DNA of 64,000 nucleotides from JANWXD01 sp037446115 (GTDB lineage Bacteria; Acidobacteriota; Terriglobia; Bryobacterales; Bryobacteraceae), in the NCBI GenBank assembly GCA_037446115.1, contig JBBIJF010000015.1:41093-105092 (forward strand), read 5' to 3'. Shown here one piece after another: positions 1 to 11,261 of this stretch. A model generated the notes under the pieces. It saw only the letters and a program-made list of their open reading frames with translations, had not been told where the DNA came from and did no database searches. Within the stretch, counting starts at the first letter, position 1; every line of letters begins with the position of its first letter. The position numbers were made by a program, and so were the translations under genes.

Positions 1-195
1 GCGCAGTTGCTCATAGCTGTCCGGCAGTTCGAGCTTGCCCGTGTAGTAGCAGCGATAGTGTGCCTGGCGCGTCTCGGAGGTGGTTCGGAAATTTCCGGTC
101 TCCGGCAGGCCGAGCGCGCGCTGGTATTCTTTGAGCGAGCCGATGATGTCCTGCGCTACAAGGCTCAGAACCGCCAGGTAGAGCCATGCGGCCAT
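1..195 (-). CDS. partial gene, peptidoglycan-binding-like N-terminus
   Basis: This is the first 65 codons of a gene that runs off the left edge. The chosen ATG lies 27 bases after the stop of the upstream small membrane-protein gene, in the same direction. It begins MAAWLYLAVLSLVAQ, a short hydrophobic leader, followed by LKEYQRALGLPETGNF. That second part resembles the first half of a PG_binding_1 repeat, where a hydrophobic helix is followed by a GLPxTG turn. The function beyond the edge cannot be seen. It could be a secreted or membrane-anchored cell-wall-associated protein; this rests on a short motif only. Confidence 0.55.
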   Translation of the reverse strand, partial: MAAWLYLAVLSLVAQDIIGSLKEYQRALGLPETGNFRTTSETRQAHYRCYYTGKLELPDSYEQLR

Positions 196-222
196 ACCCG
201 CCGCTCTCCGCTGCAAGGACTG

Positions 223-579
223 CTAAGCCTCTTCGGCTTCGGCCGGCTTGTCGCGGTGGCCCGGGTTCCCTGCGGCCGGGACCGGACGAGCCGCGCCGGG
301 GGCGGCTGCTTTGGGGGTGGTCTGTCGCGCAGTTTGGACGGGAGCCGGCGCCGCCTCGCGGGCTGCGGACTCTGCTTCCTTCATCGCCTGCTTCAGCAAA
401 GAGCCGGCGTACAGCCCGAACGCAAAAGCCAGCGTCAGACACGTCAGTGACAGGAAAAGACCGTCGAAGCTGAGCGCCTGGCCCGTGGCGGCCAGCCATC
501 CGGCCACCCCCAGCGACGCTAGCACCACGATGAGGCTCAGCAAGAAGAGCCAGCCGCGACCCGACATGAGGAACGCCAC
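223..579 (-). CDS. small two-helix membrane protein
   Basis: This is a 118-aa protein with two predicted transmembrane helices (about residues 10-30 and 40-62). A charged, probably helical stretch (KQAMKEAESAARE) follows, then an Ala/Pro-rich disordered tail. The GTG start is preferred over the in-frame ATG four codons later, because GGAGGG sits six bases upstream of the GTG. It lies about 60 bases after acnA in the same direction and just before the partial gene at the edge. No family is recognised. The single-tail topology suggests a small inner-membrane accessory protein, but no function can be assigned. Confidence 0.7.
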   Translation of the reverse strand: MAFLMSGRGWLFLLSLIVVLASLGVAGWLAATGQALSFDGLFLSLTCLTLAFAFGLYAGSLLKQAMKEAESAAREAAPAPVQTARQTTPKAAAPGAARPVPAAGNPGHRDKPAEAEEA

Positions 580-640
580 TTAAGTCCCTCCGAGTGAAAC
601 GCACATTCTATCCCATGCCGCCGGCGGCGGCAAAGGAAAT

Positions 641-3325
<2,685 letters not shown>

Positions 3326-3391
3326 GATTTGCTCCTTACGTTTCCAGTGTATCCCCACGAGCGCTCTGGCGCCCAAGACGTTCTCGGGAGC

Positions 3392-3565
3392 TCAGTGCTT
3401 CTGGGAGGCCGGCGGCTCCCGTCGCACCAGTTCCCAGCGACCGCGGCCGCAAAGGTTGGGACACGGCGGAAACTGCTGCCCCGCCAGAAAGCGCTCCGGC
3501 CGCTTGCACACGCTGCACCAGTAAATCGCAGTCTCAGGCACTCGATCGCCGGGCTTGTAGGTCAC
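3392..3565 (-). CDS. 57-aa zinc-ribbon protein
   Basis: This short gene is translated from a GTG whose last bases overlap the stop of the HAD phosphatase gene (GTGA, 3562-3565), a typical translational-coupling junction. The product has two Cys pairs, Cys17-x2-Cys20 (WCSVC) and Cys35-x3-Cys39 (CPNLC), spaced as in a single zinc ribbon. It starts with YKPGDRVPETAIYWC, a pattern seen in small bacterial rubredoxin-like or zinc-ribbon proteins. Function is unknown. It may bind a partner or nucleic acid. The coupling and conserved-looking Cys spacing are the reasons to call it real. Confidence 0.7.
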   Translation of the reverse strand: MTYKPGDRVPETAIYWCSVCKRPERFLAGQQFPPCPNLCGRGRWELVRREPPASQKH

Positions 3566-4227
3566 CGCCGCGCTCCCCGCCGCTCGGCTATCACCAGTTC
3601 GGCCAGCTCCTCCGGGCGGTCCACCAGAAAATCAGGCGGATCTTCGACGAACGTCTCCGGTTGAAAGCCGTAAGTGACGCCGCAGGAGCGCACGCCGGCA
3701 TTGCGAGCCGTGCGGACGTCCACAGCGCTGTCGCCCACCAGGAGCGTTCGCTCGCGGGATGCTCCGGACTCCTCGAGCAGCTTTTCCACTCCCGCCGGAT
3801 GCGGCTTTTTCTGCTCGAAGCTGTTGCCGCCGTAGACGCGGAAGAACAGGTCGCGGACGCCCAGCCCCTCCAGAATTGCGCTGCTGAACCGCACCGGCTT
3901 GTTGGTGAGCACGGCAAGCTCGACACCTTCGTCCCGAAGGCGTTCCAGGCACTCGCGCACTCCGGGATATAACGTAGTGTGATCCAGCATGTGCTCGCGG
4001 TAATAATTGAGAAAGTAGTCGAGCGCGCGTTCGACGTCCGCATCGCTGAATTCGGGGCCGAGGGCCCGGCGGATCAACACGGGCGCCCCGTTGCCCACGT
4101 AAGAGTAGACCAACTCGTTGTCCAGCGGTCCGAGGCCCAGCCAGGCTCGCGTGGCATTGACGGACTGCGCCAGGTCGAGCTTCGAGTCAATGAGCGTGCC
4201 ATCCAGGTCGAAGATTACCAGATCCAT
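3562..4227 (-). CDS. gph: HAD-family phosphoglycolate phosphatase-like hydrolase
   Basis: This is a 221-aa HAD hydrolase of the Gph/PGMB type with an alpha-helical cap after motif I. Motif I is DLVIFDLDGTLID, with the nucleophile Asp7 and acid/base Asp9. Motif II is LAVLTNKP, motif III the Lys of KKPHP, and motif IV LLVGDSAVDVRTARNAG. The family removes phosphate from 2-phosphoglycolate or similar small phosphates. The exact substrate cannot be read from sequence. The ATG at 4227 places motif I at the very N-terminus, as is usual. An upstream ATG at 4269 would add 14 residues. It lies between cvpA and the zinc-ribbon gene in one run. Confidence 0.9.
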   Translation of the reverse strand: MDLVIFDLDGTLIDSKLDLAQSVNATRAWLGLGPLDNELVYSYVGNGAPVLIRRALGPEFSDADVERALDYFLNYYREHMLDHTTLYPGVRECLERLRDEGVELAVLTNKPVRFSSAILEGLGVRDLFFRVYGGNSFEQKKPHPAGVEKLLEESGASRERTLLVGDSAVDVRTARNAGVRSCGVTYGFQPETFVEDPPDFLVDRPEELAELVIAERRGARR

Positions 4228-4280
4228 GAAATCCGGCGGCGGCGGACCAACCAGCTTCCATGGTAGCATCCGCCTGCGCG

Positions 4281-4844
4281 TCAGATCGTCTCGGGCCGGA
4301 GGCGGCGGTGCTTGCGGATGGCGTTCTCCCAGGCTTCCCGCACCTTGATATAGTTCTCCCGCACGGCCTCCTTTACTTCGTAGGGCGCCAGCGCCGCACA
4401 GACATTCGCCGCGTCAATGACGTACGGGGCAATACGGGAGTTGACGACGGCCCGGGGAGGTGGCTTGGGCGCAAAAGCCATCAGAGCCAGAACCAGGGCG
4501 ATGGCGATGACGCCCGCCCGCAGCAGGCCGAAGATTCCCCCGAGCCCGCGGTCCAACCAGCTCAGCCCCGTCCACTTGAACAGCATGCCGAGCAGGAAGC
4601 CCACCAGACCGCCGAAGGCCGTGATCAGGGAGAAGATGATCAGGAAACCAATGAAATTGGCGAAACCGCGGTGACTTACGTACGGACGCAGGAAACCGCC
4701 GGCCACGCCGTAGAACCACAACCCGCCGAGCAGGCCCGCAATCGCCGCCATGAACCCGATGCCGACTTTCGCGAAGCCCTTGGCGAAACCCTCAACCACG
4801 CAAAGCAACAGGATTGCGGCCAGTGCGATATCGAGCCAGTTCAC
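4281..4844 (-). CDS. cvpA: CvpA family membrane protein
   Basis: This 187-aa inner-membrane protein has four predicted helices and opens with NWLDIALAAILLLCVVEGFAKG, a typical CvpA N-terminus. The GTG start overlaps the stop of purC (GTGA, 4841-4844), so the two are probably translationally coupled. Longer in-frame starts would overlap purC by about 100 bases with non-hydrophobic sequence. CvpA is classically linked to colicin V export and lies next to purine genes in several bacteria. Here too it sits beside purC. Its molecular role is poorly defined in general. Confidence 0.85.
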   Translation of the reverse strand: MNWLDIALAAILLLCVVEGFAKGFAKVGIGFMAAIAGLLGGLWFYGVAGGFLRPYVSHRGFANFIGFLIIFSLITAFGGLVGFLLGMLFKWTGLSWLDRGLGGIFGLLRAGVIAIALVLALMAFAPKPPPRAVVNSRIAPYVIDAANVCAALAPYEVKEAVRENYIKVREAWENAIRKHRRLRPETI

Positions 4845-5740
4845 AACACTCTTCCGGTCAGCGCCCGGTAAGCTTCCCGATACTTCTCGCTCGTGCGCGC
4901 GGCCACGTCCGGCGGCAGGGCCGGCGCCGGAGGCCGCTTGTCCCATCCGATGGATTCCAGGTAGTCACGCACGTACTGTTTGTCATAGGAGGGCTGCGGC
5001 CCGCCCGGCCGGTAGCCGTCCGCCGGCCAGAAGCGGGAAGAGTCCGGCGTCAGGACTTCGTCGGCCAGCACCAGTTCCGGACCCACGAAGCCGAACTCGA
5101 ACTTGGTGTCTGCAATCAGGATGCCCCTGGTTTCGGCGTAGCGCGCCGCGCGCGAGTAGATTTCCAGCGTGAGCGCACGCAGCCGCTCGGCGAGCTCCCC
5201 GCCCACCAGGGCCGCCACCTGATCAAAAGAGATGTTCTCATCGTGGCCCGTCTGGGCCTTGGTCGCCGGTGTGAAGATCGGCTCCGGCAGGCGGTCGCTC
5301 TCGCGGAGGCCCGGGGGCAGGGGAATGCCGCACACCTTGCCGGTCTCCCGGTACTCCTTCCAGCCGGAACCCGAAAGGTAGCCGCGGGCCACACACTCCA
5401 CCGGGATCATCTCCGCCCGCCGCACCAGCATCGAGCGCCCCTCGAGCACAGCGCGGTGCGGTTGCAAGGCGGCAGGATACGTCTCCGGATCGGCACTGAT
5501 AAAGTGGGTCGGCGTCACATCGCGCAGGAAATCGAACCAGAACACCGACAACTGGGTGAGCACCGTTCCCTTGCCGGGGATGCCCGTGGGCAGCACATAG
5601 TCGAAGGCCGAGATCCGGTCCGTCGCCACGATCAGCAGCCGGTCTCCGAGATCGTAAACGTCGCGAACCTTCCCTCGCGCCAGCAACCGCAATCCCGGAA
5701 GGTGCGTCTCAAGCACCACGTTGTTGAGCTGTAACGTCAT
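4841..5740 (-). CDS. purC: phosphoribosylaminoimidazole-succinocarboxamide synthase
   Basis: SAICAR synthetase, about 299 aa, joins CAIR and aspartate using ATP in de novo purine synthesis in the cytoplasm. Visible signatures are RGKVRDVYDLGD near the N-terminus (nucleotide binding), ATDRISAFDYVLP, VECVARGYLSGSGWKEY, and the C-terminal DTKFEFGF and DEVLTPDSSRFW. The size fits the longer, eukaryote-like subgroup. An ATG at 5740 and a GTG at 5743 are adjacent; a GGAGAG upstream is slightly better spaced for the GTG, so the start is uncertain by one codon. It is 27 bases after the oxidoreductase gene and overlaps cvpA. Confidence 0.96.
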   Translation of the reverse strand: MTLQLNNVVLETHLPGLRLLARGKVRDVYDLGDRLLIVATDRISAFDYVLPTGIPGKGTVLTQLSVFWFDFLRDVTPTHFISADPETYPAALQPHRAVLEGRSMLVRRAEMIPVECVARGYLSGSGWKEYRETGKVCGIPLPPGLRESDRLPEPIFTPATKAQTGHDENISFDQVAALVGGELAERLRALTLEIYSRAARYAETRGILIADTKFEFGFVGPELVLADEVLTPDSSRFWPADGYRPGGPQPSYDKQYVRDYLESIGWDKRPPAPALPPDVAARTSEKYREAYRALTGRVL

Positions 5741-5770
5741 CACGAAAAGATTGCTCTCCAGGTTCGGTGC

Positions 5771-6886
5771 TTATGCGCGGGTAATCGCTTCCCAGGTCAT
5801 CTCCCGGCCGCGCACGCACGCCTCGAGCGCCATCACCGCCGTCAGCGTGCTTTCGGCCGCGGAAAAGGCCGCGTTTTCGATCTTGCCGGTCCGCACCCCT
5901 TCGATAAACTCGTTCACGGCATCGAGCGTGATGTCGTAGTTAGTTTCCACCCGCTCCGGCGGCCCCTTTTCGCGCCAGACCGTGTAACCGCGCCGGGAAG
6001 TATTGACCGCACCCTTCTCGCAGATGAACGTCTCCGAGACGTCCTGGAATCCCGGCGTGCGGAACTGGTTGGCGCTGTAGCTGAAGATCATGCCGTCGGC
6101 GAATTGGAACGTGCAGGCCACGTTGTCGAAGATGTCGCCGTAGCGCCGGACCTGCCGGCTCCCGTATCCCGTCACGCGCACAGGATGCGAGCCCGTGAAC
6201 CAGTTGACCACGTCAATGTTGTGGCAGTCCTGCTCGACGAGGATATCCCCGGAAAGTTCGCGGTAGAAAAACCAGTTCCGGATCCGTTCCTGCTCAGGCG
6301 GGTGGCCGGTGGCGATGGGAGGGCCGCCTCCGAGCCAGGCTGCGCGGACCATCTTGATGGTCCCAAGCTCGCCGGATTTGACGATCTCATAGGCTTTGCG
6401 GTAGTCCTTCCCGTAGCGCTGCTGGTAGTCCACGCTGATGCGTTTGGACGGGTCCGCCCGCCTGGCAGCTTCGATCACGCGGCGGCAGCCGGCGGCGTTC
6501 ACGGCGGCGGGCTTCTCCATGAAGATATGCTTGCGGGCGGCCACTGCCGCCTCGAAGTGCTCCGGGTGTAGATAAGCGGGCGTCGTAATCAGGACCGCGT
6601 CCACGTCCGTGGCAAGCAGCTCCTTGTAGTTTTTGAACGTCCTGGCCCCGGAGTATTTTTGCGCTGCCGCCTGCAGCTTGTCATCGTAGATGTCGCAGAC
6701 CGCAGCAATGCGGGCGAACTCATTCTTGGCGAACAGCCCGCTCACGTACATGCCGCGGTTGCCGCAACCGATCACGCCCACCGTTATGGCGGAACCTGCC
6801 TGGAAACCGCGCGCCGTCCGGGGCGCCACCAACAGCACGCCGCCGGTGGCGATGCGGAGAAACTCTCGTCGGTGATTCTCGGGCAT
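5771..6886 (-). CDS. Tat-exported Gfo/Idh/MocA oxidoreductase
   Basis: This 371-aa protein begins MPENHRREFLRIATGGVLL, a twin-arginine-type signal with R-R-E-F-L, so it is probably exported folded. The Rossmann motif VGVIGCGNRGMYVSG follows directly. The catalytic-region EKP motif is present as HIFMEKPAAVN, and a C-terminal Gfo/Idh/MocA beta-sheet domain completes it. The family oxidises or reduces sugars and related polyols with tightly bound NAD(P). The start was chosen because AAAGG precedes this ATG and the Arg pair lies in the first ten residues; an upstream start adds eight residues. It heads the minus-strand housekeeping run. The substrate is unknown. Confidence 0.88.
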   Translation of the reverse strand: MPENHRREFLRIATGGVLLVAPRTARGFQAGSAITVGVIGCGNRGMYVSGLFAKNEFARIAAVCDIYDDKLQAAAQKYSGARTFKNYKELLATDVDAVLITTPAYLHPEHFEAAVAARKHIFMEKPAAVNAAGCRRVIEAARRADPSKRISVDYQQRYGKDYRKAYEIVKSGELGTIKMVRAAWLGGGPPIATGHPPEQERIRNWFFYRELSGDILVEQDCHNIDVVNWFTGSHPVRVTGYGSRQVRRYGDIFDNVACTFQFADGMIFSYSANQFRTPGFQDVSETFICEKGAVNTSRRGYTVWREKGPPERVETNYDITLDAVNEFIEGVRTGKIENAAFSAAESTLTAVMALEACVRGREMTWEAITRA

Positions 6887-6939
6887 AGAACCGGCCTTTC
6901 GATCGGACACTTCAGGCCCATTATACTGAGGAAGTCCGC

Positions 6940-8343
6940 GTGAAGCTTTCCATCCTCGTACCCGTCTATAACGAGCGTGCCGTGGTGGAGCGCAGCCTGC
7001 GGCAGGCTCTGGAGGCGCCCCTGCCGGAGCAAATGGAGCGGGAGCTGATCGTGGTGGACGATTGCTCCACCGACGGCACCTCGGCGATCCTGGAACGGTT
7101 CGCCGCTTCCGAACCCCGGATCCGGCTGCTCCGGCATCCCGTCAACCGCGGCAAAGGTGCGGCCATCCGTACCGCCATCTCCCAGGCGACCGGCGACTTC
7201 TGCATCGTGCAGGATGCCGATCTGGAGTACGACCCCACCGAATATCCCCGCCTGCTGCGCCCGCTGCTGGACGGCCGGGCCGACGCAGTCTTCGGCTCCC
7301 GCTTCCTGGCGGGGGAGCAGACTCGCGTATTGGCCTTTCGCCATTCCATGATCAACCGGGCGCTGACACTGGTCTCCAACGTGTTCTCCAATCTGAATCT
7401 GACGGACATGGAGACCTGCTACAAGGCCTTCCGCACTGACATCCTCAAGAGCATCCCCATCCGCTCGAACCGCTTCGGCTTTGAGCCGGAGATCGTCATG
7501 AAGTGCGCCAAGCGCAACCTGCGGATCTACGAGGTCCCCATCAGCTACCACGGCCGTACCTATGAGGAGGGTAAGAAGATCGGATGGAAAGACGGCATCA
7601 AGGCCTTGGGCGTCATTCTGCATTTCTGGCTGATTGACGACCTCTACAACGAAGCCTACGGGCGCGGGCACCTCAACAATCTCACCGGCACGCCGCAGTA
7701 TTTGAGCTGGATGGCGCGCCTCCTCCGCCCTTACGTGGGGGATTCGATCCTGGAGATCGGCGCCGGAATCGGCAACATCACCGCCCGGCTGATGGGCCGC
7801 TCGGTGCGCTACGTGGCCTGCGAGCACGATCCGCTGTATCTGCACACGCTGCGCAACCGCTTCCTCCGCACGCCGAACGTCGAAGTGAGACGGCTTGACC
7901 CGTCACGGCCCGAGGATCTCTGCGGCTTCCACGAAGAGTTCGACACGGCCCTGTGCCTGAACGTGCTGGAGCATCTCGACGAACCGCAAGCGACACTCGC
8001 CGCGCTCTGGAAAGCCCTGCGCCCGGGCGGATGCCTGCTGGTGCTCGTGCCCCAGACCCCGGCTCTGTACTCGGATCTGGACCGCACGCTCGGGCACAAA
8101 CGGCGGTTCGACGCCCGCCAGTTGCGCGCTCTGCTGGAAAGCGCCGGGTTCCGGCTGGAGGCGCTGCGGGAGCTGAACAAGATCGGCGCGCCGGCCTGGT
8201 GGTTGTACGGCAAGGTCATGCACCGCAAGGCCATCAGCAAGCTGACGCTGAAACTGTTCGACAAAACCGTCTGGTTGTGGCGGCGCGTGGACTGGGTGCT
8301 GCCCTGGAAAGGGCTGTCCCTTGTGGCGGTGGCGCGGAAGTAG
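6940..8343 (+). CDS. glycosyltransferase 2 fused to SAM methyltransferase
   Basis: This 467-aa fusion has a GT2 domain at residues 1-235 that resembles dolichol/polyprenol-phosphate sugar transferases: LSILVPVYNE, VVDDCSTDGTS and the metal-binding QDADLEYDP around residue 92. A class I methyltransferase domain (about 250-467) follows, with motif I SILEIGAGIGN near residue 270 and LCLNVLEHLDEP. There are no obvious membrane helices. A GTG start is supported by GAGGAAG six bases upstream. It starts a plus-strand run of sugar genes. The fusion suggests transfer and methylation of a lipid-linked sugar, or one protein that modifies a glycan twice. The donor and acceptor are unknown. Confidence 0.88.
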   Translation: MKLSILVPVYNERAVVERSLRQALEAPLPEQMERELIVVDDCSTDGTSAILERFAASEPRIRLLRHPVNRGKGAAIRTAISQATGDFCIVQDADLEYDPTEYPRLLRPLLDGRADAVFGSRFLAGEQTRVLAFRHSMINRALTLVSNVFSNLNLTDMETCYKAFRTDILKSIPIRSNRFGFEPEIVMKCAKRNLRIYEVPISYHGRTYEEGKKIGWKDGIKALGVILHFWLIDDLYNEAYGRGHLNNLTGTPQYLSWMARLLRPYVGDSILEIGAGIGNITARLMGRSVRYVACEHDPLYLHTLRNRFLRTPNVEVRRLDPSRPEDLCGFHEEFDTALCLNVLEHLDEPQATLAALWKALRPGGCLLVLVPQTPALYSDLDRTLGHKRRFDARQLRALLESAGFRLEALRELNKIGAPAWWLYGKVMHRKAISKLTLKLFDKTVWLWRRVDWVLPWKGLSLVAVARK

Positions 8344-8345
8344 CC

Positions 8346-9365
8346 ATGCGCGCAGTGGGCCTGGACTACGCAAACCGCCGGCTGTGCCGCCGTGCCGTGC
8401 CCGACCCACCCTCAATAGGGGACGGCGAAGTGCTGCTCCGGGTCAGGGAGGTCGGAGTCTGCGGCACGGACCGGTTCCTGGCGTCCTGGGAATTCGGCTC
8501 GCCGCCCCAGGGTTCGGATTTCCTGATCCTCGGCCACGAAGCGCTCTGTGAAGTGGCCGAGACCGGGCCGGGTGTGACCGCTCTGGGGCGCGGAGATCTG
8601 GTAGTGCCCATCGTGCGCCGCCCCTGCCGGCCTCCGTGCCCCTCCTGCGCGCGGGGCCGCCGCGACCTTTGCCTGAGCGGGCGCTACACGGAACGCGGCA
8701 TTGTCGGCGCCGACGGCTACTTCGCCGACTACGCCGTTGACCGGGTCGAAGATCTTGTCCGCATTCCCGCGGAGCTCGCTCCGGTGGCCGTGCTCGTGGA
8801 GCCTCTCAGCGTGGTGGAAAAGGCCGTCGAGACGGCGCTGCGGCTCCATGAGGGCGCACCGCGCTCGGCGCTGGTGCTCGGCGCGGGCACGATCGGGATG
8901 CTGGCCGCCCTCACCCTGCGCGAGCGGTCCCTGGAGGTAACGGTTTGCTCGCTCGAACCGGAGGACCACCCGCGCGCTCAGTGGCTTCGCGAATCAGGCT
9001 TCGAGTACACACCCGTTCCGCCCCGCCGCACCGCCGACATTGTCCTCGAGGCGGCCGGACCCGCCTCCGCAGCCTTCGCCGCCGTCCGTGCTCTGGCGCC
9101 GCTTGGAGTCTGCGGCATCCTGGGAACCGCCTCCGACGCGGCCGGAGAGTTCCCATTTCGCGGCCTCTTGCTCGGCAACCAGCGCCTCTTTGGCAGCGTG
9201 AACGCGAGCCCGGACTCGTTCCGGCGGGCAGCGGAGGACCTGCGCCGCTTCGATCGCCGTCTGCTGGAGCGGATGCTCCGGCGCTGCCGCTTCGACGACT
9301 ACGCGCTGACCATTTTGGGGCCGGTCGAGGCGGCGCCCAAGGCCGTCCACGTCGTGGCCGAATGA
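8346..9365 (+). CDS. zinc-dependent sugar dehydrogenase (MDR, glucose dehydrogenase-like)
   Basis: This 339-aa medium-chain dehydrogenase begins two bases after the stop of the fusion gene. The catalytic zinc region is visible as REVGVCGTDRF and LGHEA. A structural-zinc-type cluster lies in RRPCRPPCPSCARGRRDLC, and the Rossmann motif is LVLGAGTIGM. The segment VEPLSVVEKA is typical of archaeal-type glucose/galactose 1-dehydrogenases, so an aldose substrate is likely. Longer in-frame starts run back into the upstream gene and were rejected. With the neighbouring isomerase, epimerase and glycosidase it suggests sugar conversion. The exact sugar is not shown. Confidence 0.88.
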   Translation: MRAVGLDYANRRLCRRAVPDPPSIGDGEVLLRVREVGVCGTDRFLASWEFGSPPQGSDFLILGHEALCEVAETGPGVTALGRGDLVVPIVRRPCRPPCPSCARGRRDLCLSGRYTERGIVGADGYFADYAVDRVEDLVRIPAELAPVAVLVEPLSVVEKAVETALRLHEGAPRSALVLGAGTIGMLAALTLRERSLEVTVCSLEPEDHPRAQWLRESGFEYTPVPPRRTADIVLEAAGPASAAFAAVRALAPLGVCGILGTASDAAGEFPFRGLLLGNQRLFGSVNASPDSFRRAAEDLRRFDRRLLERMLRRCRFDDYALTILGPVEAAPKAVHVVAE

Positions 9366-9474
9366 GGGCGCGTCCCTCTGCTTCCGCGCCGGAGTGCGCG
9401 ATCCGGCAAGCCGGGAGCGGCACCTGCGGGCGCCCGCCTGTTGCATCCCGCGGTCGCGGTGAGGTTGATACACT

Positions 9475-10317
9475 ATGACGGCGATGGCGTTCGTATTCCG
9501 TCATTCGATCTGCAACGAGGTGTTCGACAAGTGGTCTTTCGCCGACGCCTGCCGGGCCATCCGCAAGGCGGGCTATGGCGGTGTCGAGATCGCCCCGTTC
9601 ACGCTTTCCGAAGATCCCAACAGCCTCAGCGCCGACCAGCGCCGCGAGTACCGGCGCGCCATGGAAGGAGAGGGACTCACCTTCGTGGGGCTCCACTGGC
9701 TGCTGATGGCCCCGAAAGGCCTCCATGTGACGACTCCGGATGAAGCTGTGCGCCGCCGAAGCTGGGAGCACGTGCGGCGCCTCGTGGATCTGTGCGCGGA
9801 TCTGGGGCCGGACGGCGTGATGGTCTTCGGCTCGCCCAAGCAGCGCAGCACCACCGGCGGCGCCACACCGGCCGAGGCCACCCAGCGTTTCATCGCAGGA
9901 CTGGAAAGCGTCGCCCCGCACGCCGCCGAACGAGGCGTGACGATCCTGGTCGAAGCGCTCCCCAAGCGCGACTGCGACGTGGTCACCTCGCTCGATGAGG
10001 CGGCCCGGATCGTACGGCAGATCAACAGCCCCGCCGTGCGCACCATGTTCGACACGCATAACGCCGTCGAGGAGGTGGAACGCCACGACGTCCTCGTGGA
10101 CCGGTACTTTGATCTGATCCGCCACGTACACGTCAACGAGATGGACGGACGCCATCCCGGCACCGGCGACTACGATTTCAAGCCGGTGCTGCGCGTGTTG
10201 AAACGCCGCGGCTACACCGGTTGGATTTCGCTCGAGTGCTTTGACTTCAGCTTCGGCGCCGAGAAAATCGCCGCCGACTCGCTCCGGTACCTCGAAGCGG
10301 AGATTGCACGCCTGTGA
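9475..10317 (+). CDS. sugar phosphate isomerase/epimerase (TIM barrel)
   Basis: This 280-aa AP-endonuclease-2-fold protein matches the IolE/xylose-isomerase-like family. It has the expected metal-ligand positions in order: Glu in LVEALPKRDCD, Asp and His in MFDTHNA, His in HVHVNEMDG, and Glu in WISLECFDF. It probably isomerises or epimerises a keto-sugar or inositol derivative in the cytoplasm. Two in-frame ATGs exist (9475 and 9484); GAGG ten bases upstream favours the first, while a TACACT hexamer ends right before it. It overlaps the next gene by four bases (GTGA), so they are probably cotranslated. Confidence 0.86.
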   Translation: MTAMAFVFRHSICNEVFDKWSFADACRAIRKAGYGGVEIAPFTLSEDPNSLSADQRREYRRAMEGEGLTFVGLHWLLMAPKGLHVTTPDEAVRRRSWEHVRRLVDLCADLGPDGVMVFGSPKQRSTTGGATPAEATQRFIAGLESVAPHAAERGVTILVEALPKRDCDVVTSLDEAARIVRQINSPAVRTMFDTHNAVEEVERHDVLVDRYFDLIRHVHVNEMDGRHPGTGDYDFKPVLRVLKRRGYTGWISLECFDFSFGAEKIAADSLRYLEAEIARL

Positions 10318-11261
10318 GCCGGTACGTCGTCACCGGAGGCGCAGGCTTCATCGGCTCCGCGCTCGTGCGGGCCCTGCTCGCTGAGGATCAGAGACCGGTC
10401 ACGGTGCTGGACAACTTCTCGACGGGCCGGGCCGCGAACCTCGAGGGTCTCGGCGCGGGGGTGGAGATCCGCTGCGCCGATATCCGCCGCTACGAAGAAA
10501 TCGAACCGTGGTTGCGAGGCGCCGAGATCGTCTTTCACCTGGCGGCGATTCCCTCCGTTCCTCGCTCCATCGAGGATCCTGTGCCCTCCCATGCCACCAA
10601 CATAGACGGTACGTTCAACGTGCTGCGGGCGGCGGCGGCCTGCGGCGTGCGGCGCGTGGTGTATGCCGCCTCTTCGTCGGCCTACGGCGGCAGCGAGGTT
10701 CTTCCGAAAGTGGAAAGCATGCGTCCGGAGCCTCAGTCGCCCTATGCCGTCCAAAAGCTTACCGGAGAATACTACGCTGCGGTCTTTTCCTCCTGCTTCG
10801 GGCTGGAGACCGTCTCGCTGCGCTACTTCAATGTCTACGGACCGCGCCAGGATCCCTCCAGCCCCTACTCCGGCGTCATCTCCGTATTCATGCGATCGCT
10901 GCTGGAGCGGCGTCCGCCCACCATCTACGGAGACGGCGAGCAGTCGCGCGACTTCACCTTCGTCGAGGATATCGTGGACATCACGCTGCGCGCGGCTCGC
11001 ACGCCGGGCGTCAGCGGGCGCATGTACAATGCGGGCGCCGGGGGCCGGCACACCTTGAATGCCGTGTGGCGCACGCTCCAGCAGATCGAAGGCGTCCGGC
11101 TCCCGCCCGTCTATGGTCCCCCGCGGCCCGGCGATGTGCGCCATTCCCAGGCCGATATCTCCGCGGCGGTGCGGGACTTGGGTTACGCGCCGCGCTTCAG
11201 CCTGGAGGAAGGTTTGCGGCGCACGCTCGAGTGGTACCGCGCGAGCTGGAGGGAGCGGTGA
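10314..11261 (+). CDS. NAD-dependent nucleotide-sugar epimerase (extended SDR)
   Basis: This 315-aa extended short-chain dehydrogenase resembles UDP-glucose 4-epimerase and related WbpP-type enzymes. The N-terminal TGGAGFIGSALVRAL binds NAD, the active-site pair is Tyr-x3-Lys in SPYAVQKLTGEYY, and NVYGPRQDP is a family signature. A GTG start overlaps the upstream stop. It likely epimerises a UDP-hexose at C4. It forms one coding run with the isomerase and the glycosidase, each joined by GTGA overlaps. Substrate choice between UDP-Glc, UDP-GlcNAc and uronic forms cannot be judged here. Confidence 0.92.
   Translation: MSRYVVTGGAGFIGSALVRALLAEDQRPVTVLDNFSTGRAANLEGLGAGVEIRCADIRRYEEIEPWLRGAEIVFHLAAIPSVPRSIEDPVPSHATNIDGTFNVLRAAAACGVRRVVYAASSSAYGGSEVLPKVESMRPEPQSPYAVQKLTGEYYAAVFSSCFGLETVSLRYFNVYGPRQDPSSPYSGVISVFMRSLLERRPPTIYGDGEQSRDFTFVEDIVDITLRAARTPGVSGRMYNAGAGGRHTLNAVWRTLQQIEGVRLPPVYGPPRPGDVRHSQADISAAVRDLGYAPRFSLEEGLRRTLEWYRASWRER

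Noticed and set aside
9475..9484. Second ATG as the certain start of the isomerase gene
   Set aside because: A TACACT hexamer would fit a leaderless start at 9484, but GAGG fits the first ATG, so the earlier start was kept.
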